64,000 bases of DNA from Parietaria judaica (Eukaryota > Streptophyta > Magnoliopsida > Rosales > Urticaceae): assembly GCA_954871525.1 (NCBI GenBank), contig OX940861.1, forward strand, positions 41,243,201 through 41,307,200. The letters are read 5' to 3'. Positions 45,053 through 56,448 of the stretch are shown here, piece by piece. Positions within the stretch are counted from its first letter, which is position 1. Every line of letters begins with the position of its first letter. The position numbers and the translations under genes were made by a program. The notes under the pieces were generated by a model. It saw only the letters and a list, made by a program, of their open reading frames with translations, had not been told where the DNA came from and made no database searches.

Positions 45053-46961
45053 TCAGAGGGGCGTCCTCCAATCTTCTGCTTCGTCGTCGTCTACGACTCC
45101 CCGCTCCTCATCTTTGTCCTCGTCGTCTTCGATCTCATTCATGTTGGCCTCGCCAACCTTTATCTCCTCGGCTTCTTCTTTCCCTCTAGCCTTCTTCCTC
45201 GCTGAGCCTTCTTCTCTCCGGATGCTTGGCTTCTCCACCATCTCCACCGTGATCGACCTTAGTTCACCGACTTCAGTCGTTGAACCCAGGCTTGCCAGTG
45301 CGTCGACGTTGGTGTTGTCTTCTCGCGTCACCTGCGTCAGGCTGAAGTAGTCGAACTTCCTCGAGAGAGCATCGACCACTCCTGCGTAAGCCTCCATTCG
45401 TTCGTCGTTCTTCTCGTATTCCCCGTTGACTTGCTTTACCACCAGCTGCGAATCTGAGAAAGCGTGCAAGTTCCTTGCTCCGATCGCTAAGGATGATTGC
45501 ATCCCGATGATGAGCGCTTCATACTCTGACTCGTTGTTGGTGGAACGATAGGCGAGGCGACAAGCTTTTTCTATCACGTTTCCCATAGGGGAGACGATTC
45601 TGATCCCCACTTCAGATCCTTGCGCTGTCGCGGATCCGTCGACTTGTAACTTCCAGATGTCGGCTTCGTTGCTCGGGTCCACCGGCTTCTTTGGTAACTC
45701 GATGAGGAAATCAGCGAGCACTTGAGATTTGAGGCTCGTCCGAAGCTTGTACTCAATATCGTATGCTCCCAGTTTTATAGACCACTTCGTGATCCTTCCC
45801 GACTGGCTCGGGCCGTGGATGATATTACGGATTGGTCTGTCGGTCATGACGACGATGGTGTGGGCTTGGAAGTGATGCTTCAATTTCTCCGACGCGTCAT
45901 ATACTGCCAAGGCGAGCTTCTCGGGTTGAGGGTACCTTGTCTCGGCATCGAGGAGCTTCCTGCTGATGTAGGAAACCGGCTTCTGCTCCCCATCCTCCTC
46001 TCGTACAAGCACTTGGCTGATTATGTATAAGTACAAAAGTTCCCTCGGCTTTGGCTTCGTCATGATGGGCGGCGACGAAAGATAGGACTTTAACGCCTGG
46101 AAGGCCTCCTCGCATTTCTCGGTCCACTCAAACTTCTTGTTCTTTCTTAGTAGTTCGTAGAAAAGGAGAGTCTTGTCGGCCGATCGTGAGATAAATCGGT
46201 TCAGAGCAGCGATCCTCCCGGTCAATCTCTGAATCTCTCGTCGATTTCGGGGCGAGGGCATGCTCCTGATTGCCTCAATCTGCTCGGGATCGGCTTCGAC
46301 CCCTCGCCGTGGCCCAAGAACTTTCCCGAGGACATACCGAAAGTGCACTTGGTGGGGTTCAACTTCATCACGTGCTGATTCAAAATCTCGAAACACTCCT
46401 CCAGGTGCTCGATGTGCGCCGCCGCCTTCAAGGATTTAACGACCATATCGTCGATGTATACCTCCATGCTCTTCCCGATCAGCTTGTGGAATATCATTGT
46501 CACCAGCCTCTGGTAAGTTGCTCCGGCGTTCTTCAATCCGAAGGGCATGACTTTGTAACAGTACGTGCCCCTCTCGCTGATGAAGGCGGTCTTCTCTTCG
46601 TCTTCCGGGTGCATCCTTATTTGGTGGTACCCGGAGTAAGCGTCCATAAAGCTGAGATGGCCTCGACGAGGCGATCTATATGCGACATCGGGAAGCTGTC
46701 TTTCGGGCAGGCTCGGTTGAGGTCGGTGAAGTCCACGCACACTCACCATTTGCCGTTCTTCTTCTTTACGACGACTGTGTTAGCCAGCCATTCGGGATAT
46801 TTTACCTCTCGAATGGTCCCCATCGAGAGCAGCTTATCTACTTCGTCGTTGATGATCTTGTTCCTGTCGGGGGCCATTTTTTTCCTCTTTTGCACGACGG
46901 GTTTGTGCCTTGGATCGGTGTTGAGGCGGTGAGCTGTCACCGAAGGGTCGATCCCCGGCAT
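45053..46961 (-). pseudogene. Gypsy reverse transcriptase and two RNase H domains
   Basis: RT starts with KPVVQKRKKMAPDR and EVDKLLSMGTIREVKYPEW, has FMDAYSGYHQIRMHPEDEEK, MPFGLKNAGATYQR and the active site YIDDMVVKS. Connected RNase H has KTLLFYELL and SYISRKLLDAETRYP. It is followed by a second RNase H with WKLQVDGSATAQGSEVGI, YRSTNNESEYEALIIG and HAFSDSQLVVKQV (Tat-type dual RNase H). Breaks: TGA at 46743-46745, a small deletion near 46660, a frameshift near 46310-46390, and TGA at 45053-45055. Confidence 0.88.
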
Positions 46962-47241
46962 GTCTTCATGAGACCAAGCGAAACTTCCCCGATTCCTCTT
47001 TAGGAAATTGACTAGTCGAGCTCTAGTCTCCGGATCGAGTTCTGCGCCTATACCGACGGTCTGAGTAGGGTCGGACTCGTCGATGCAGACTCGCTCTACC
47101 TCTTCAATCTGCGCTCCCCCTTTTCTTTCCTCGGCATTCTGTGCCTCGACGTCTTCCGTACTAAGTACCCTGGCCGTCCCGGCGGCGCCTTTCCCCCGCC
47201 CCTTCCTTCGCCCTGGAATTCTTGGGGCGCGCCTCTAATTG

Positions 47242-49665
47242 CTATAAACCGGCCGGTTCACCTTTCTCCGTTTGCCTGATTCCCTTCTCGGCAGCCATCG
47301 ATTTGTGGTGCATCATGTAGCAGGTACGGTATGCGTCCCTGCTCCCTTTGAGTTCCTCGATTTCCCTTTCCCTTTTCCCCGGGAATTTTATGCTTTGATG
47401 GTAAGTCGATGGCACGGCTCTCATGGAGTGGATCCAAGGTCTCCCAAGGATAATGTTGAAATGTGACGGGACATTTAGCACCATAAACTCCGTCATCCGG
47501 TTGACACTCCCTGCGCTGACCGGGAGGTGGACTGTCCCCATTGAAATGACGACGTCCCCGTTGAAACCTGACACCTTGCGAGGGCGTCCCCCTATCGTGA
47601 GTCCCTCGATACCCATATTCATCAAGCACTCATAGAAAATGACGTCGACCGAGCTTCCGTTGTCAACGAGGATACGGCACACCTCGCAACCACCGATGTT
47701 GAGTTCGAGGACCAGAGCGTCATCGTGCATATCAGCACAGTCCTCGTTCTCCGCGAACTTTATCCTCGCGCCCGTGGCGCCCATCGTCATATCTCATTGG
47801 CCGTGTTCCTTCCCCCTTCGCTGATAAGCCTTAATGCTGTTGACCGAATCTTCGCAGAACCGTGATCCACCCATGATCACCTCAATTCTCGTCCTTGAGG
47901 CCGGTCGTTCTCCCTCGTCGTGCCTTGCCGTCAGCGGCTCAATCGCCAGGTTTCTCTTTGCTCCGTCTCCGTCGTTTCTCTTGTTGTGCGCCGGCCCTTC
48001 TTCCCGGCTCTGCCATGCCCTGTTACCGTTATTCCAAGGCACGGAAGGCTTGTACGTGAGGTCTTTGATCTCCCCTCGCGCGTACCTTCTCTGGAGCTCC
48101 TTCTTTAGCATGGCGCAATCCTTAGTGGCATGGCCGTTATAGTTGTGGTAAGTGCAGAACTTACCCATATCCTTCGGCCAAGGTTTCCTCCCGAAGCCTC
48201 CCCGGCCTCCCGAGAAGCCCCCTCGGCTTCCGGAGAATCCTCCTCGGTTCTCAGAGAACCTTCCTCGGTCCTCCGAGAATCCTCCTCGGTTCCCGGAGTA
48301 TCTTCCTCGGTTCTCAGAGAACCTTCCTCGGTCCTCCGAGAATCCTCCTCGATCCTCCGAGAATCCTCCTTGCTGCTGATTTCCTCGATTATAGTCGCGG
48401 TCCTTGTGCTCGTCCACCTGATAGACTTCTTGCCTCGGAGCTTCCCGACCTCGCCGCTCGCTGGAATTTCTTCGCTCTTCTTCTCCCTTCCCCGCTCTGG
48501 ATGACGGGGCATCTCCTCCATCCCTGTTCTCCCTTTTTCTGTGTTGCTTTCCTTTGCTTCCACCTTCGTGGATCTTCTTCTGGGCTAGAGTCTCTTCCTA
48601 TATTTCCATGAAGAGCGTCGCCCTGTGGAGCGCGTCCTCGATCGTCGACGGGCGCATTTTTATTTACTCCTCGCGGAAAGGAGCCAAATACCACAGTCCA
48701 TGCTTCAGCGCCTGGATTACGACGACGTCACCGAGCCCCTGGATTCTGACCATGACGTCCTTGAATTTTCCGACGTACTGTCGGAGAGTTTCTTCCCGTC
48801 CTTGTGAGAGGTTCCACAGGGTCGTGACGGTCGCCTCGTTCTGCACGTACATCGAGTAGTGCCGTAAAAAGCACGCGACGAGCTCATCGGAGTCGCCGAT
48901 GGATTGCGAAGGTAACTTCGCGAACCAGTTGCTCGACGGGCCTTGCAAACTTTCGACGAAGAGATGGCACAGGATAGCCTCTAGCTTCGCCTCCTCACCG
49001 CCTATACGCTCCGTAGCGATCCGGAATGACTTCACGTGGGTGTTTGGATCTGAAGTTCCTCTATACTGTGAGAGCCTGACCTTCGGCAATTCTCCTAGCT
49101 CCACGCTGCGGATTTTTGCCGAGAAAGGGGTCACTCTGGCCTCCCTGACCAACCTGTCGATTTCGGGCGCTGCGCTCGTGGCCTTATGCACTTGTGAGGC
49201 CACGTGCCCCATCTTTGCCTCCATGCTCGACGATATTTCCCTCATCGCTCTCCGGACCTCCTCCTGGATTGTCTCCGCTATGGTGGTTGCCAAGCCTCCT
49301 TGCGGGCTCGTCGTGGTTACCAGTGTCACGCCGGCGGCGTTGAAAAGATCCCGGTTGATTGGTGGCGCCTGCGGCGTCAAGTTTCCTTGCTCTACTCCGG
49401 TTATGACTCTCCCTTCTCCTCGAGCCGAAGACCCCGCGATTGTGCTCTCCGGTCCTTCTCTTCTTTGGCTCGCAATCGCGTGTTCTAAAAGAGCAGTGAG
49501 CTGCCCGTTCCTCTCCTCCTGCTCTTCCGCCTTCCTGGCCGCCTCCTCGGCCACCCTTGTTGCCTCCGTCGCTCTCGCGTTGGCTTCGGCCAACTGCCGC
49601 TGGAGTCTCTCCATGGCTGGGACTTCGTCCCCTTCTAAACTGATGATGGTGTCGCTCGACGACAT
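47242..49665 (-). pseudogene. Gypsy gag and protease
   Basis: Gag starts MSSSDTIISLEGDEVPAMER, has an Ala/Glu-rich coiled-coil-like stretch (about residues 20-65) and a Retrotrans_gag core (LFVESLQGPSSNWFAKLP, YVGKFKDVMVRIQGL). A tandem RGGFSEDRGRFSENRG region and a zinc-knuckle-like FCTYHNYNGHATKDC follow. Protease shows LVDNGSSVDVIF and IILGRPWIHSM. All parts lie in one frame but are cut by TAA (48664-48666), TAG (48598-48600) and TGA (47794-47796). Confidence 0.85.
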
Positions 49666-49711
49666 CTCGCTCCTTAAATTCCTGGCTGTGAGTTAGAAAG
49701 AAAACAAAGCC

Positions 49712-49729
49712 CCTCGGTGGGCGCCAAAC
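49712..49729 (-). promoter_or_regulatory. Primer-binding site of the Gypsy element
   Basis: On the minus strand TTTGGCGCCCACCGAGG follows the 5' LTR directly; TGGCGCC-type sites are common in plant Tat/Athila elements. The priming tRNA was not identified. Confidence 0.65.
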
Positions 49730-50474
49730 TGTAGAGGGCGATTTTCACCGCCCTTTTCCAGTCACAAAAATAATCACCAATAACAAATCAACAACAATAA
49801 TCAGTGAAAATCTTTGTTTTATTATATTTTCCGATATGATCTCGGTTTTCTTTCGTTGAATAGCTAGACAGATGAAGGATCATGAGCAAAGGCTCTCTCT
49901 ATTTCTTTAACCTTTCTATTACAGGACCATTCACTCTTTTTCCAGGGTCTTCTCTCTAATTTTTTGAACCTTTACAAATGAGGCTTATCTTGCCTTTTAT
50001 AGAGTTTACATTATGTCCCCCTCGCGTCTTTCCCGCCTTTTTCTCCCTTTAATCATTCGCTCCCTAGAGTGATTTGAGGGAAGCATGGTTAATCCATGTT
50101 TTATGTCACTTCCGAGCAGACTATCATTATGGGTAGGTGAGCCTCATTAAATGCGCATCCCGTCAGCCGTCATTCGGCCCTGGCCTCGTCGCTGGTGTGT
50201 TCTCATCGAGTGAGTAGGTCGGCTTCATTAAATGCACATCCCGTCACCCGTCATTCGGCTTTGCATAAACCATCATGACGAAATTCCTCATCGAGTGTGA
50301 TGGGACAACACTTCATCGCAGTCTACTTTTGCGTGGCTGTGCCTCCTCCCGGTCGAACCTCCTCGGAGATAACCCTCCTCGAGTGATGAACTTCCTCGCC
50401 TTCCCTCATGTCGTTTACGGACAAAACGACACGAGTTGTGTTGAGGATGGATTTGACCAAATCCGAACTTAACA
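49730..50474 (-). repeat. 5' LTR of the Gypsy element
   Basis: TGTAGAGGGCG...CTTAACA on the plus strand, next to PBS and gag on the minus strand. It differs from the 3' LTR at scattered single sites plus a few small indels, so insertion is not very recent. Confidence 0.9.
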
Positions 50475-50665
50475 CATATAAATTAATAATTTATTAATTT
50501 ATACATTAAGTGAAGAAAAAATTTATTGATCAGCTATAATTATATAAACATCTTTACTAACAAAAAATTATTTCAATTTATTATATCGAGAATATTAAAG
50601 TATCGATATTAAGAATATCAAGAGAGATTAATATGATTTAAAAAGATTTTATTAGAGTACCAATG

Positions 50666-50795
50666 TCTGAAATATTAAAGAGCCCAACATGAGAATATGA
50701 TAGCCGACCTTTGATGCTCTTCGGAAGCGTTCTGAAATATTAAAGAGCCCAACATGAGAATATGATAGCCGACCTTTGATGCTCTTCGGAAGCGT
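50666..50795. repeat. 65-bp perfect tandem duplication
   Basis: Two identical 65-bp units (TCTGAAATATTAAAGAGCCC to CTTCGGAAGCGT) in the right part of the pogo-like element. Confidence 0.95.
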
Positions 50796-51356
50796 AGAGA
50801 TGAAGTTCAAGAGGACATTAATTTCAAGAAGAAACAAAGTACTAAAGAAACATATTTTAAGAAGACTACATGATTAGTGATGTAAAGCTATCTTTTTACT
50901 CAATGTGATTTCATAGTTATTTATGTTATATTTTATTTATAGTGATTTTACAATTATTTATGTAATTTTTTATATTGAATTATTAATTTATATATCACTT
51001 GGTACCTATATACTTTCTTAAAAAATTATTATTTTATAAATTTAGCGAATTATTAATTTAGCTAGTTAGGCCCGAGTCGGGACCGGCCAAAAATATTATT
51101 TAATCGTGACTATTAATTTATCGAGTATTAATTTATAGAGGTTCTACTGTATATCTCTTATCTTTCCAACCATAGGTCGCGCATAAAATTTGGACAAAAA
51201 ATGAGTGAGTTATATCAAAAATACAAAAAGTGTACATATAGAGGAGGATAACTCTCTAACAGTCAAGTGACGTACACGAAAATATCTAACGGATCAAACA
51301 TTGGGTACATAAGCCGCAGAAGATCAAACATTGGGTACATTAGCCGCAGTATACCC

Positions 51357-53303
51357 TTTTTCTAATAGAGGTGGCATTCCTGATCAAGTTTACATTGGAT
51401 AAGCCTTTTCTTCCGACACTAGGCCAATCAAACTTGGATAATTGCATTTTAGTCTTTAAAGTTAAGAAATGCAAAGAATAATATACGTAGTACAGAGAAA
51501 TTTGCAGTAATGCCTCCCTCAAATCTGAGCGGTCGGTTTGACCTCTTAATCTTTTGTTTTTGAAGTAATGCTCTTTGTATTTTGAAAAAAATAACAGATC
51601 GCCTCTTGCGCGTTACAAAGAGACAAAAAAAAAATCATCTTAATAGTTCTTGTCCCCTTGAAATCTACTCATTGATTTGCTTTATAATTATTTCATAATC
51701 TATAATCTAGTATATTGATCCCATTCCGTAATCGATCTTTAAAAGATTTTCAATATACAAGTCATGTTCAGAAGAATTTAGTATTATTGTTGTTTTGAAA
51801 CGCATAGGGAGTCAATCAATCTGTTACTTTTTAAAAAGTAAAGAGATGTTATTATGTAAAAATTAAAATTCATGAGTCAAACTGCACCAACATGCAAATT
51901 TCACTACACATTCATGCTAGTTCTAGAAAATAGAAATACATTAACACCAGTGTAACCTTAAACTCAAGTCCAAAATTGAAACAATTGTAAGATATCTTTG
52001 CGGTATAAGTACCTGAAGATTTGGGATTGGACCTTCCATAAAAGTTCACGTGAGTTAATGAGATTGATCACGGTATTGATTATAGAATCATGTGTAATTA
52101 ATATAGTTGACTAATCAATATATTAATTACGTATATCACTTTCCTTAATAAGATGAAATCTTCATAATAAGAAAACTTATTAATTACATGAGATACACAT
52201 TAATGGAGATCATTCTCCTTAATGGTGATTATTCTCATTAATGGAGATGATTCTCCTCTCCCTATAAATAGAGAACTCAATCAAGTCATTCTCTCAACAC
52301 CACCAAAATACTATTCACGGATTACTATTCACAGCACTATTCAAAGAGAGAGAAAACTCGAGTTCTACTATCCCCGAAAGTCTTGTTCGTGTTCTAATCA
52401 TCCTCGAAAAACTAGTATTCGGAGAGGGTGATTTCCGGCCATAAAAGTGTTCCGATTGTCGACGTGGTGGACTACGTAGAGGCCGAACGTTTGAGCGGCT
52501 TGTGATCGACGTGGAGCAAAGGAGAGGCTAGGCGCATCATCGCGGGAACGACGTGGAGACCCGCTCGGAAATTTAAAGTAAGGAGCGTTCTGTACAGAAT
52601 ATATTCTCAAACTGGTATGTATAATTTTGATTTAGCTATGTCATCTTGATTGTATTGTTTTCTAGGATTCTCCGGAATTTCCGCTTCTGGAGATGTGGAA
52701 TATCTTAGAAAAACTCAACAACAATATCCCAACTAAAGTATTCCCAACATTATAGATGGAAAGCAAGAATTGCACATGAGAAAGAAGAGTCTACAACTCG
52801 AGCTATCATAAATGGAGGGAAATTCACTTAGAAAACTGTAATTTACTTCGTACGTATCAAGATTCCTCTGTAGAATTTAGAAAGACTAATCGGAAGCGAC
52901 ACACACTATTTTCATGGGATGACGAACTAAACTTTAAAAAAGAAAAAAAAATAATAAGCGGACCTGACTTATATCAGAATTCTCAAATTCAGTTTACTTA
53001 TCCGAATTCCCAAAATCATATTTTTCTAGCTGCCTCTTCGAAATTGCCAAAACTGGATTTAGGACTTCAGATTTAGATTCTCATTAATAATGAGAATCAT
53101 ATTAGTTATTGACTTCCATATTACCAGCATACATAAAATGACGGGCATTGTATGGATTATGGAAAGACAAGAGTAGCATATTAAAACGACAAGATTAGAC
53201 AATATTTGATAAAAACGGCATAATTATTGTCCTACATAAACTATTAATCATCTTCTCATTAATCCATGGATAATGATAGTTTCTGTACAATTTAATTGGC
53301 TAA
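51357..53303. other. Intergenic; LTR-like remnant, no gene
   Basis: 52000-52750 resembles a retrotransposon LTR and leader: TATAAATA at 52263-52270, tandem CTCATTAATGGAGATGATTC units just before it, a CA-rich leader, and an ATTCCCAACA-like end at 52748. No matching start, partner or target duplication was found. The remainder is AT-rich with no recognised feature. Confidence 0.4.
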
Positions 53304-53379
53304 GGTTATGTTTTTTTTTTTTTAAGATTAAGACGTCTGAATCTGAATGCACATCTGATTATTAAGATGTCACATCTTA

Positions 53380-55043
53380 GGCTCCGTTTGTTTAGTCTTA
53401 ATGAACATCTTAATGCCACTTAATTTTATTGGGACAGATGTAACCCTGATAAGTTCATTTGTTTTATTTTTTTCAAAACCACTTAATATAACTTATTGGG
53501 TCTTATTCGGTCAGACTCTGCCCCTTCACTTATTCTCGTTCAGATCTCTTTATTTTCTTTTCTTTTATCTCTCTCTTTCTTCTTTCCTCCCTCTTTCTCC
53601 CTTGGTGCAGTCTCAAGTCTCCCCCATCAACTTCGGCAAAATCTTCTGGGCTTCTCTGACCATCGGCGTTACTCCGACCAGCGGAGTTCCTCTGGTCGGC
53701 TGCTCCTCTGACCGTCGCGCTCTCTCAGGTTCTCTTTCTTTCTGGTTCGCTCGTGTCTTTGTCTCTTCCGGGCTTCTCTGACCATCGGCGTTACTCCGAC
53801 CATCGGCGTTACTCCGATCGGCGACTCCTCCGACCATCGCGTTCTCTCAGGTTGTCTTTCTCTCTTGTTCGATCGTGTCTTTGTTTTGTTCTTATTTGCG
53901 AGCAATGTCTCAGAGAGGGGTACGTGAAGCTCTCTCACGTTCCTGCTTGTTGGCCATGGCGTATTTTGCTGTTTAGTTGGTTTTGATGTTTCTCCAAGTT
54001 TATTTATAAATTAATCTTTGGCTTCAAAAATCAAAAGTACGTTTCTCGTATTAGATTTTTCTATTGCTGATCTTTTGCTATGTAAATTTGTGTCTTGATT
54101 CATGATGATCTAAGTTGTAATTCTTTCTCAACTGATTAAGAACTTTGTTTTCATTTGTTTTTGGTTTGCCCAAATCTGATTTTTAGTGATGAGTATCCTC
54201 TGAGAGAGAATCCAAGCTCTGTATGTCAGTAACCTAAACAACAATTTGCTCAATTGAGCATCAAATATATTATACTTTTATATTCAAACTTTATTTTGAT
54301 ATACATCATTCACATAGATAAACAATTCAATCATTCAAATTGGATATTTATTTGAATACCATTTCTCTTAGGGATCATGTGCTCTTATGTTTTCATGAAT
54401 TTGTCCAATACATTTCTTGTTTCTAGTTATTTATATTGTATACCTGGGTTCATGTCAATGGTTTTTATATCTCATGACAGGTATTACATGAACTCGGAGT
54501 CGTTGTACTTTATGAGAGAGATAATTATAGAAAAGCATGAATCAGAATGGAAGACACCAATGCTATAGATAATTGGGTTAAAAGTGTGGGAAAAAAGTTT
54601 GGAAATGTGTAATTAAGCATTTTGATGTAATTTATTTTTGTCATCAACATTTATTTTGTGTTATGAAGAAGAAATTTGATGTATATTTTGTCATGAACAA
54701 GATCTTTGATGTGTTGTTTATTTATCATAAATATGAACAATATCTTTGATTAATTTTTTGTTGTTTTTTCTTTTTCAATATATTTACATTTATAGTTTAT
54801 AGAATTATTAGTGCAATATCTTACATTTGAATTTTATGCTCGTATAATTTTTAAAGTAATTAATTATTATTAATAGTATACAATAAAACTTATTTCTAAA
54901 ATAAAAATGCATTCAGATCTTTATTCAGATTTTAAAAACAAACAGACTTAATTTTTATTCATTCAGATTCAGATGTCACATCTTAATATTCAGATCTGCA
55001 TTAAGATTCAGACGTCTTAATCTTAATGTAAACAAACACAGCC
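53380..55043. mobile_element. Inner PIF/Harbinger-like element
   Basis: Ends GGCTCCGTTTGTTTAGTCTT and AATGTAAACAAACACAGCC are imperfect inverted repeats; TTA flanks both ends (53377-53379 and 55044-55046). 1664 bp, non-autonomous. 53640-53850 has a tandem CTTCTCTGACCATCGGCGTT repeat. No transposase motif found. Confidence 0.75.
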
Positions 55044-55599
55044 TTAATCTGAATGACTAAATTTTAAGACTGTTTGTTTTTTTAAGATCTTAATGCAGTA
55101 TAGAAATATTTTTAACAATTATTAATATATTTTGAATCCTTTGTATATATATAAAACAACAAATTTGTATAAAATAATAAGAAAATGAATTCACTGATAA
55201 ATCAATTATTAATAATATTTAAATAAAAATAATACTTCATAAAAAGATATTGATATATTAACTTTTAAAACTCAATAAAGGACCACTAATATTTTAATTA
55301 CAAAGTTTCTAAAAATATAGTATCATATTATCTTATATAATTCATCAAACATTGTAAAACATAACGATACAGAGTACAAATACTAATACTAGAGATGTTA
55401 AACTAATGAAAGAACAAAAAAAAAAAGTAGTGAATCAAATAACCAAAAGCACAAACTCATTACAAAAGCTTAAACAGATAATCCAATACAAGAACAAATC
55501 AATGTAATGAAGAATGAATGTTCAAGCAACCATTCTCTTGCAATCTAAAATTGTAAGAGAATTAGAGAAACCATTATCCAATTCTCGAAAACCAAATGT

Positions 55600-55955
55600 G
55601 TTTGTTTCCGGAAAAGGCCTAGCATGAGATGTACAACCATTTCGGCGCCCGAAGCTGCATTACCGGTCACGTCGCCGGGAATTCGAGCAACTATGATATC
55701 GCAATTAGTCGCAGCATCGACATCGAATCCTATCATCGAAATGCAATCGGAACATATTAAGATTAAACGGCTCCAAATTTCACAAGATCATAACGAATTT
55801 TAACAAGATAATGACCTTCAAGACCGACGCCAGACTGCATTATCAACTTTTTTTGTTTGTTTTGAGGCAGAGATGATTCCGAAATCAAGCTTCATCATTC
55901 AGATGTCGAAATCCGTTATGACATTCGGTATAACTTCTAGTGGAACAACATCGGC
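55600..55955 (-). pseudogene. D-2-hydroxyacid dehydrogenase fragment (two exons)
   Basis: Minus strand. Exon 55816-55955 encodes DVVPLEVIPNVITDFDI, then a TGA, then MMKLDFGIISASK and, in another frame, LIMQSGVGLEG. Exon from 55729 encodes GFDVDAATNCDIIVARIPGD then TGNAASGAEMVVHLMLGLF. The order and splice phase match plant D-isomer specific 2-hydroxyacid dehydrogenases of the At1g72190 type, just before the Rossmann NAD-binding motif. The NAD-binding part, the catalytic Arg/Glu/His residues and the true N-terminus are missing. A retained intron (55730-55815, GT-AG) shows a genomic rather than retro-copied origin. Stop and frameshift make it non-functional. It lies inside the probable Harbinger element, so capture is likely. 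Confidence 0.72.
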
Positions 55956-56049
55956 CTATGAGATCGGAAACGAATCTATGAATATGAAATCGAACAGAGA
56001 ATCTCGACATGCAAAATGCAGAGAAGAAGTGGAAAAACCTGGATCGAAT

Positions 56050-56429
56050 TATTGGAAATAATCTAGACTTAAGTGTGCATGATTAGGTTACGTACGTATT
56101 ACATGCATTATAGCTTAGTTTTATTTGTATTTCTTTTAAATAAATTAAATAGCATGTAAGCCTAGTCTTTAGGGGAATAGGAGTACGTTGCTGCTAGGTG
56201 GACTTAGCCAAACAAGATCGTGTGTGATTGAAATTTAGGAATCACTAAGCCACTTTTGTATTCACTGCATTATATATATAACGATCAGAAAAGGCTGTTG
56301 ATCAGCACAACACCAAAATTACTCGTGTATCTCTCAAAATATTCATCCTTGTTCTTCAACGTGTGAGTGCAAGAGTGTGTTCTTGAGTGTTTGTGTTCAA
56401 CGTCTTCCTGGTTCGATTCTGTTCCAACA
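56050..56429 (+). repeat. LTR1 of the gag-only array
   Basis: 380 bp, starts TATTGGAAATAATC (the normal TG is mutated to TA), ends TTCCAACA. It lacks six bases within GATCATGGCTGAAAT relative to LTR2. Confidence 0.9.
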
Positions 56430-56448
56430 ATTGGTATCAGAGCCAAGG

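Larger units (their letters stand above)
41500..50474 (-). mobile_element. Gypsy retrotransposon, Tat lineage (degenerate)
   Basis: Two LTRs of about 747 and 745 bp, a perfect CATAT duplication (41495-41499, 50475-50479), and gag, protease, RT, RNase H and integrase in Gypsy order on the minus strand. A second, archaeal-type RNase H domain follows the first, a feature of the Tat branch. The element is 9 kb. The coding region carries at least seven nonsense codons and two or more frameshifts, so it is not autonomous now. Confidence 0.88.
41425..51149. mobile_element. Pogo/Emigrant-like element, interrupted by Gypsy
   Basis: Ends CAGTAGAACCTCTATAAATT at left and the exact inverse AATTTATAGAGGTTCTACTG at right. 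A TA is present at both flanks (41423-41424, 51150-51151), as for Tc1/mariner-pogo elements. The terminus closely resembles the Arabidopsis Emigrant MITE, from memory. Without the Gypsy insertion it is about 750 bp: 41425-41494 plus 50475-51149. No transposase recognised. Confidence 0.75.
40692..51356. mobile_element. Foldback element (MULE-like), host of a nested insertion
   Basis: Outer ends are inverted (GGGTAAACTGCGGCTAATGT at left; ACATTAGCCGCAGTATACCC at right). Flanks TTTTTTTAA (40683-40691) and TTTTTCTAA (51357-51365) match at 8 of 9, the duplication size of Mutator-like elements; low complexity weakens this. The left arm (40692 to about 41163) is mirrored by 41195-41424 plus 51150-51356, with a central loop of about 17 bases, so the original element was a palindrome of about 940 bp. 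It has no coding capacity. The right arm is interrupted by the pogo-like element. Confidence 0.7.

Noticed and set aside
48130..48504. 124-residue plus-strand frame with Ser/Glu repeats
   Set aside because: Antisense of the RGG-type repeats in the Gypsy gag; a shadow.
52000..52750. Solo LTR
   Set aside because: TATA box, leader and CCCAACA end suggest an LTR, but no TG start or target duplication could be found, so it is listed only as an LTR-like remnant.
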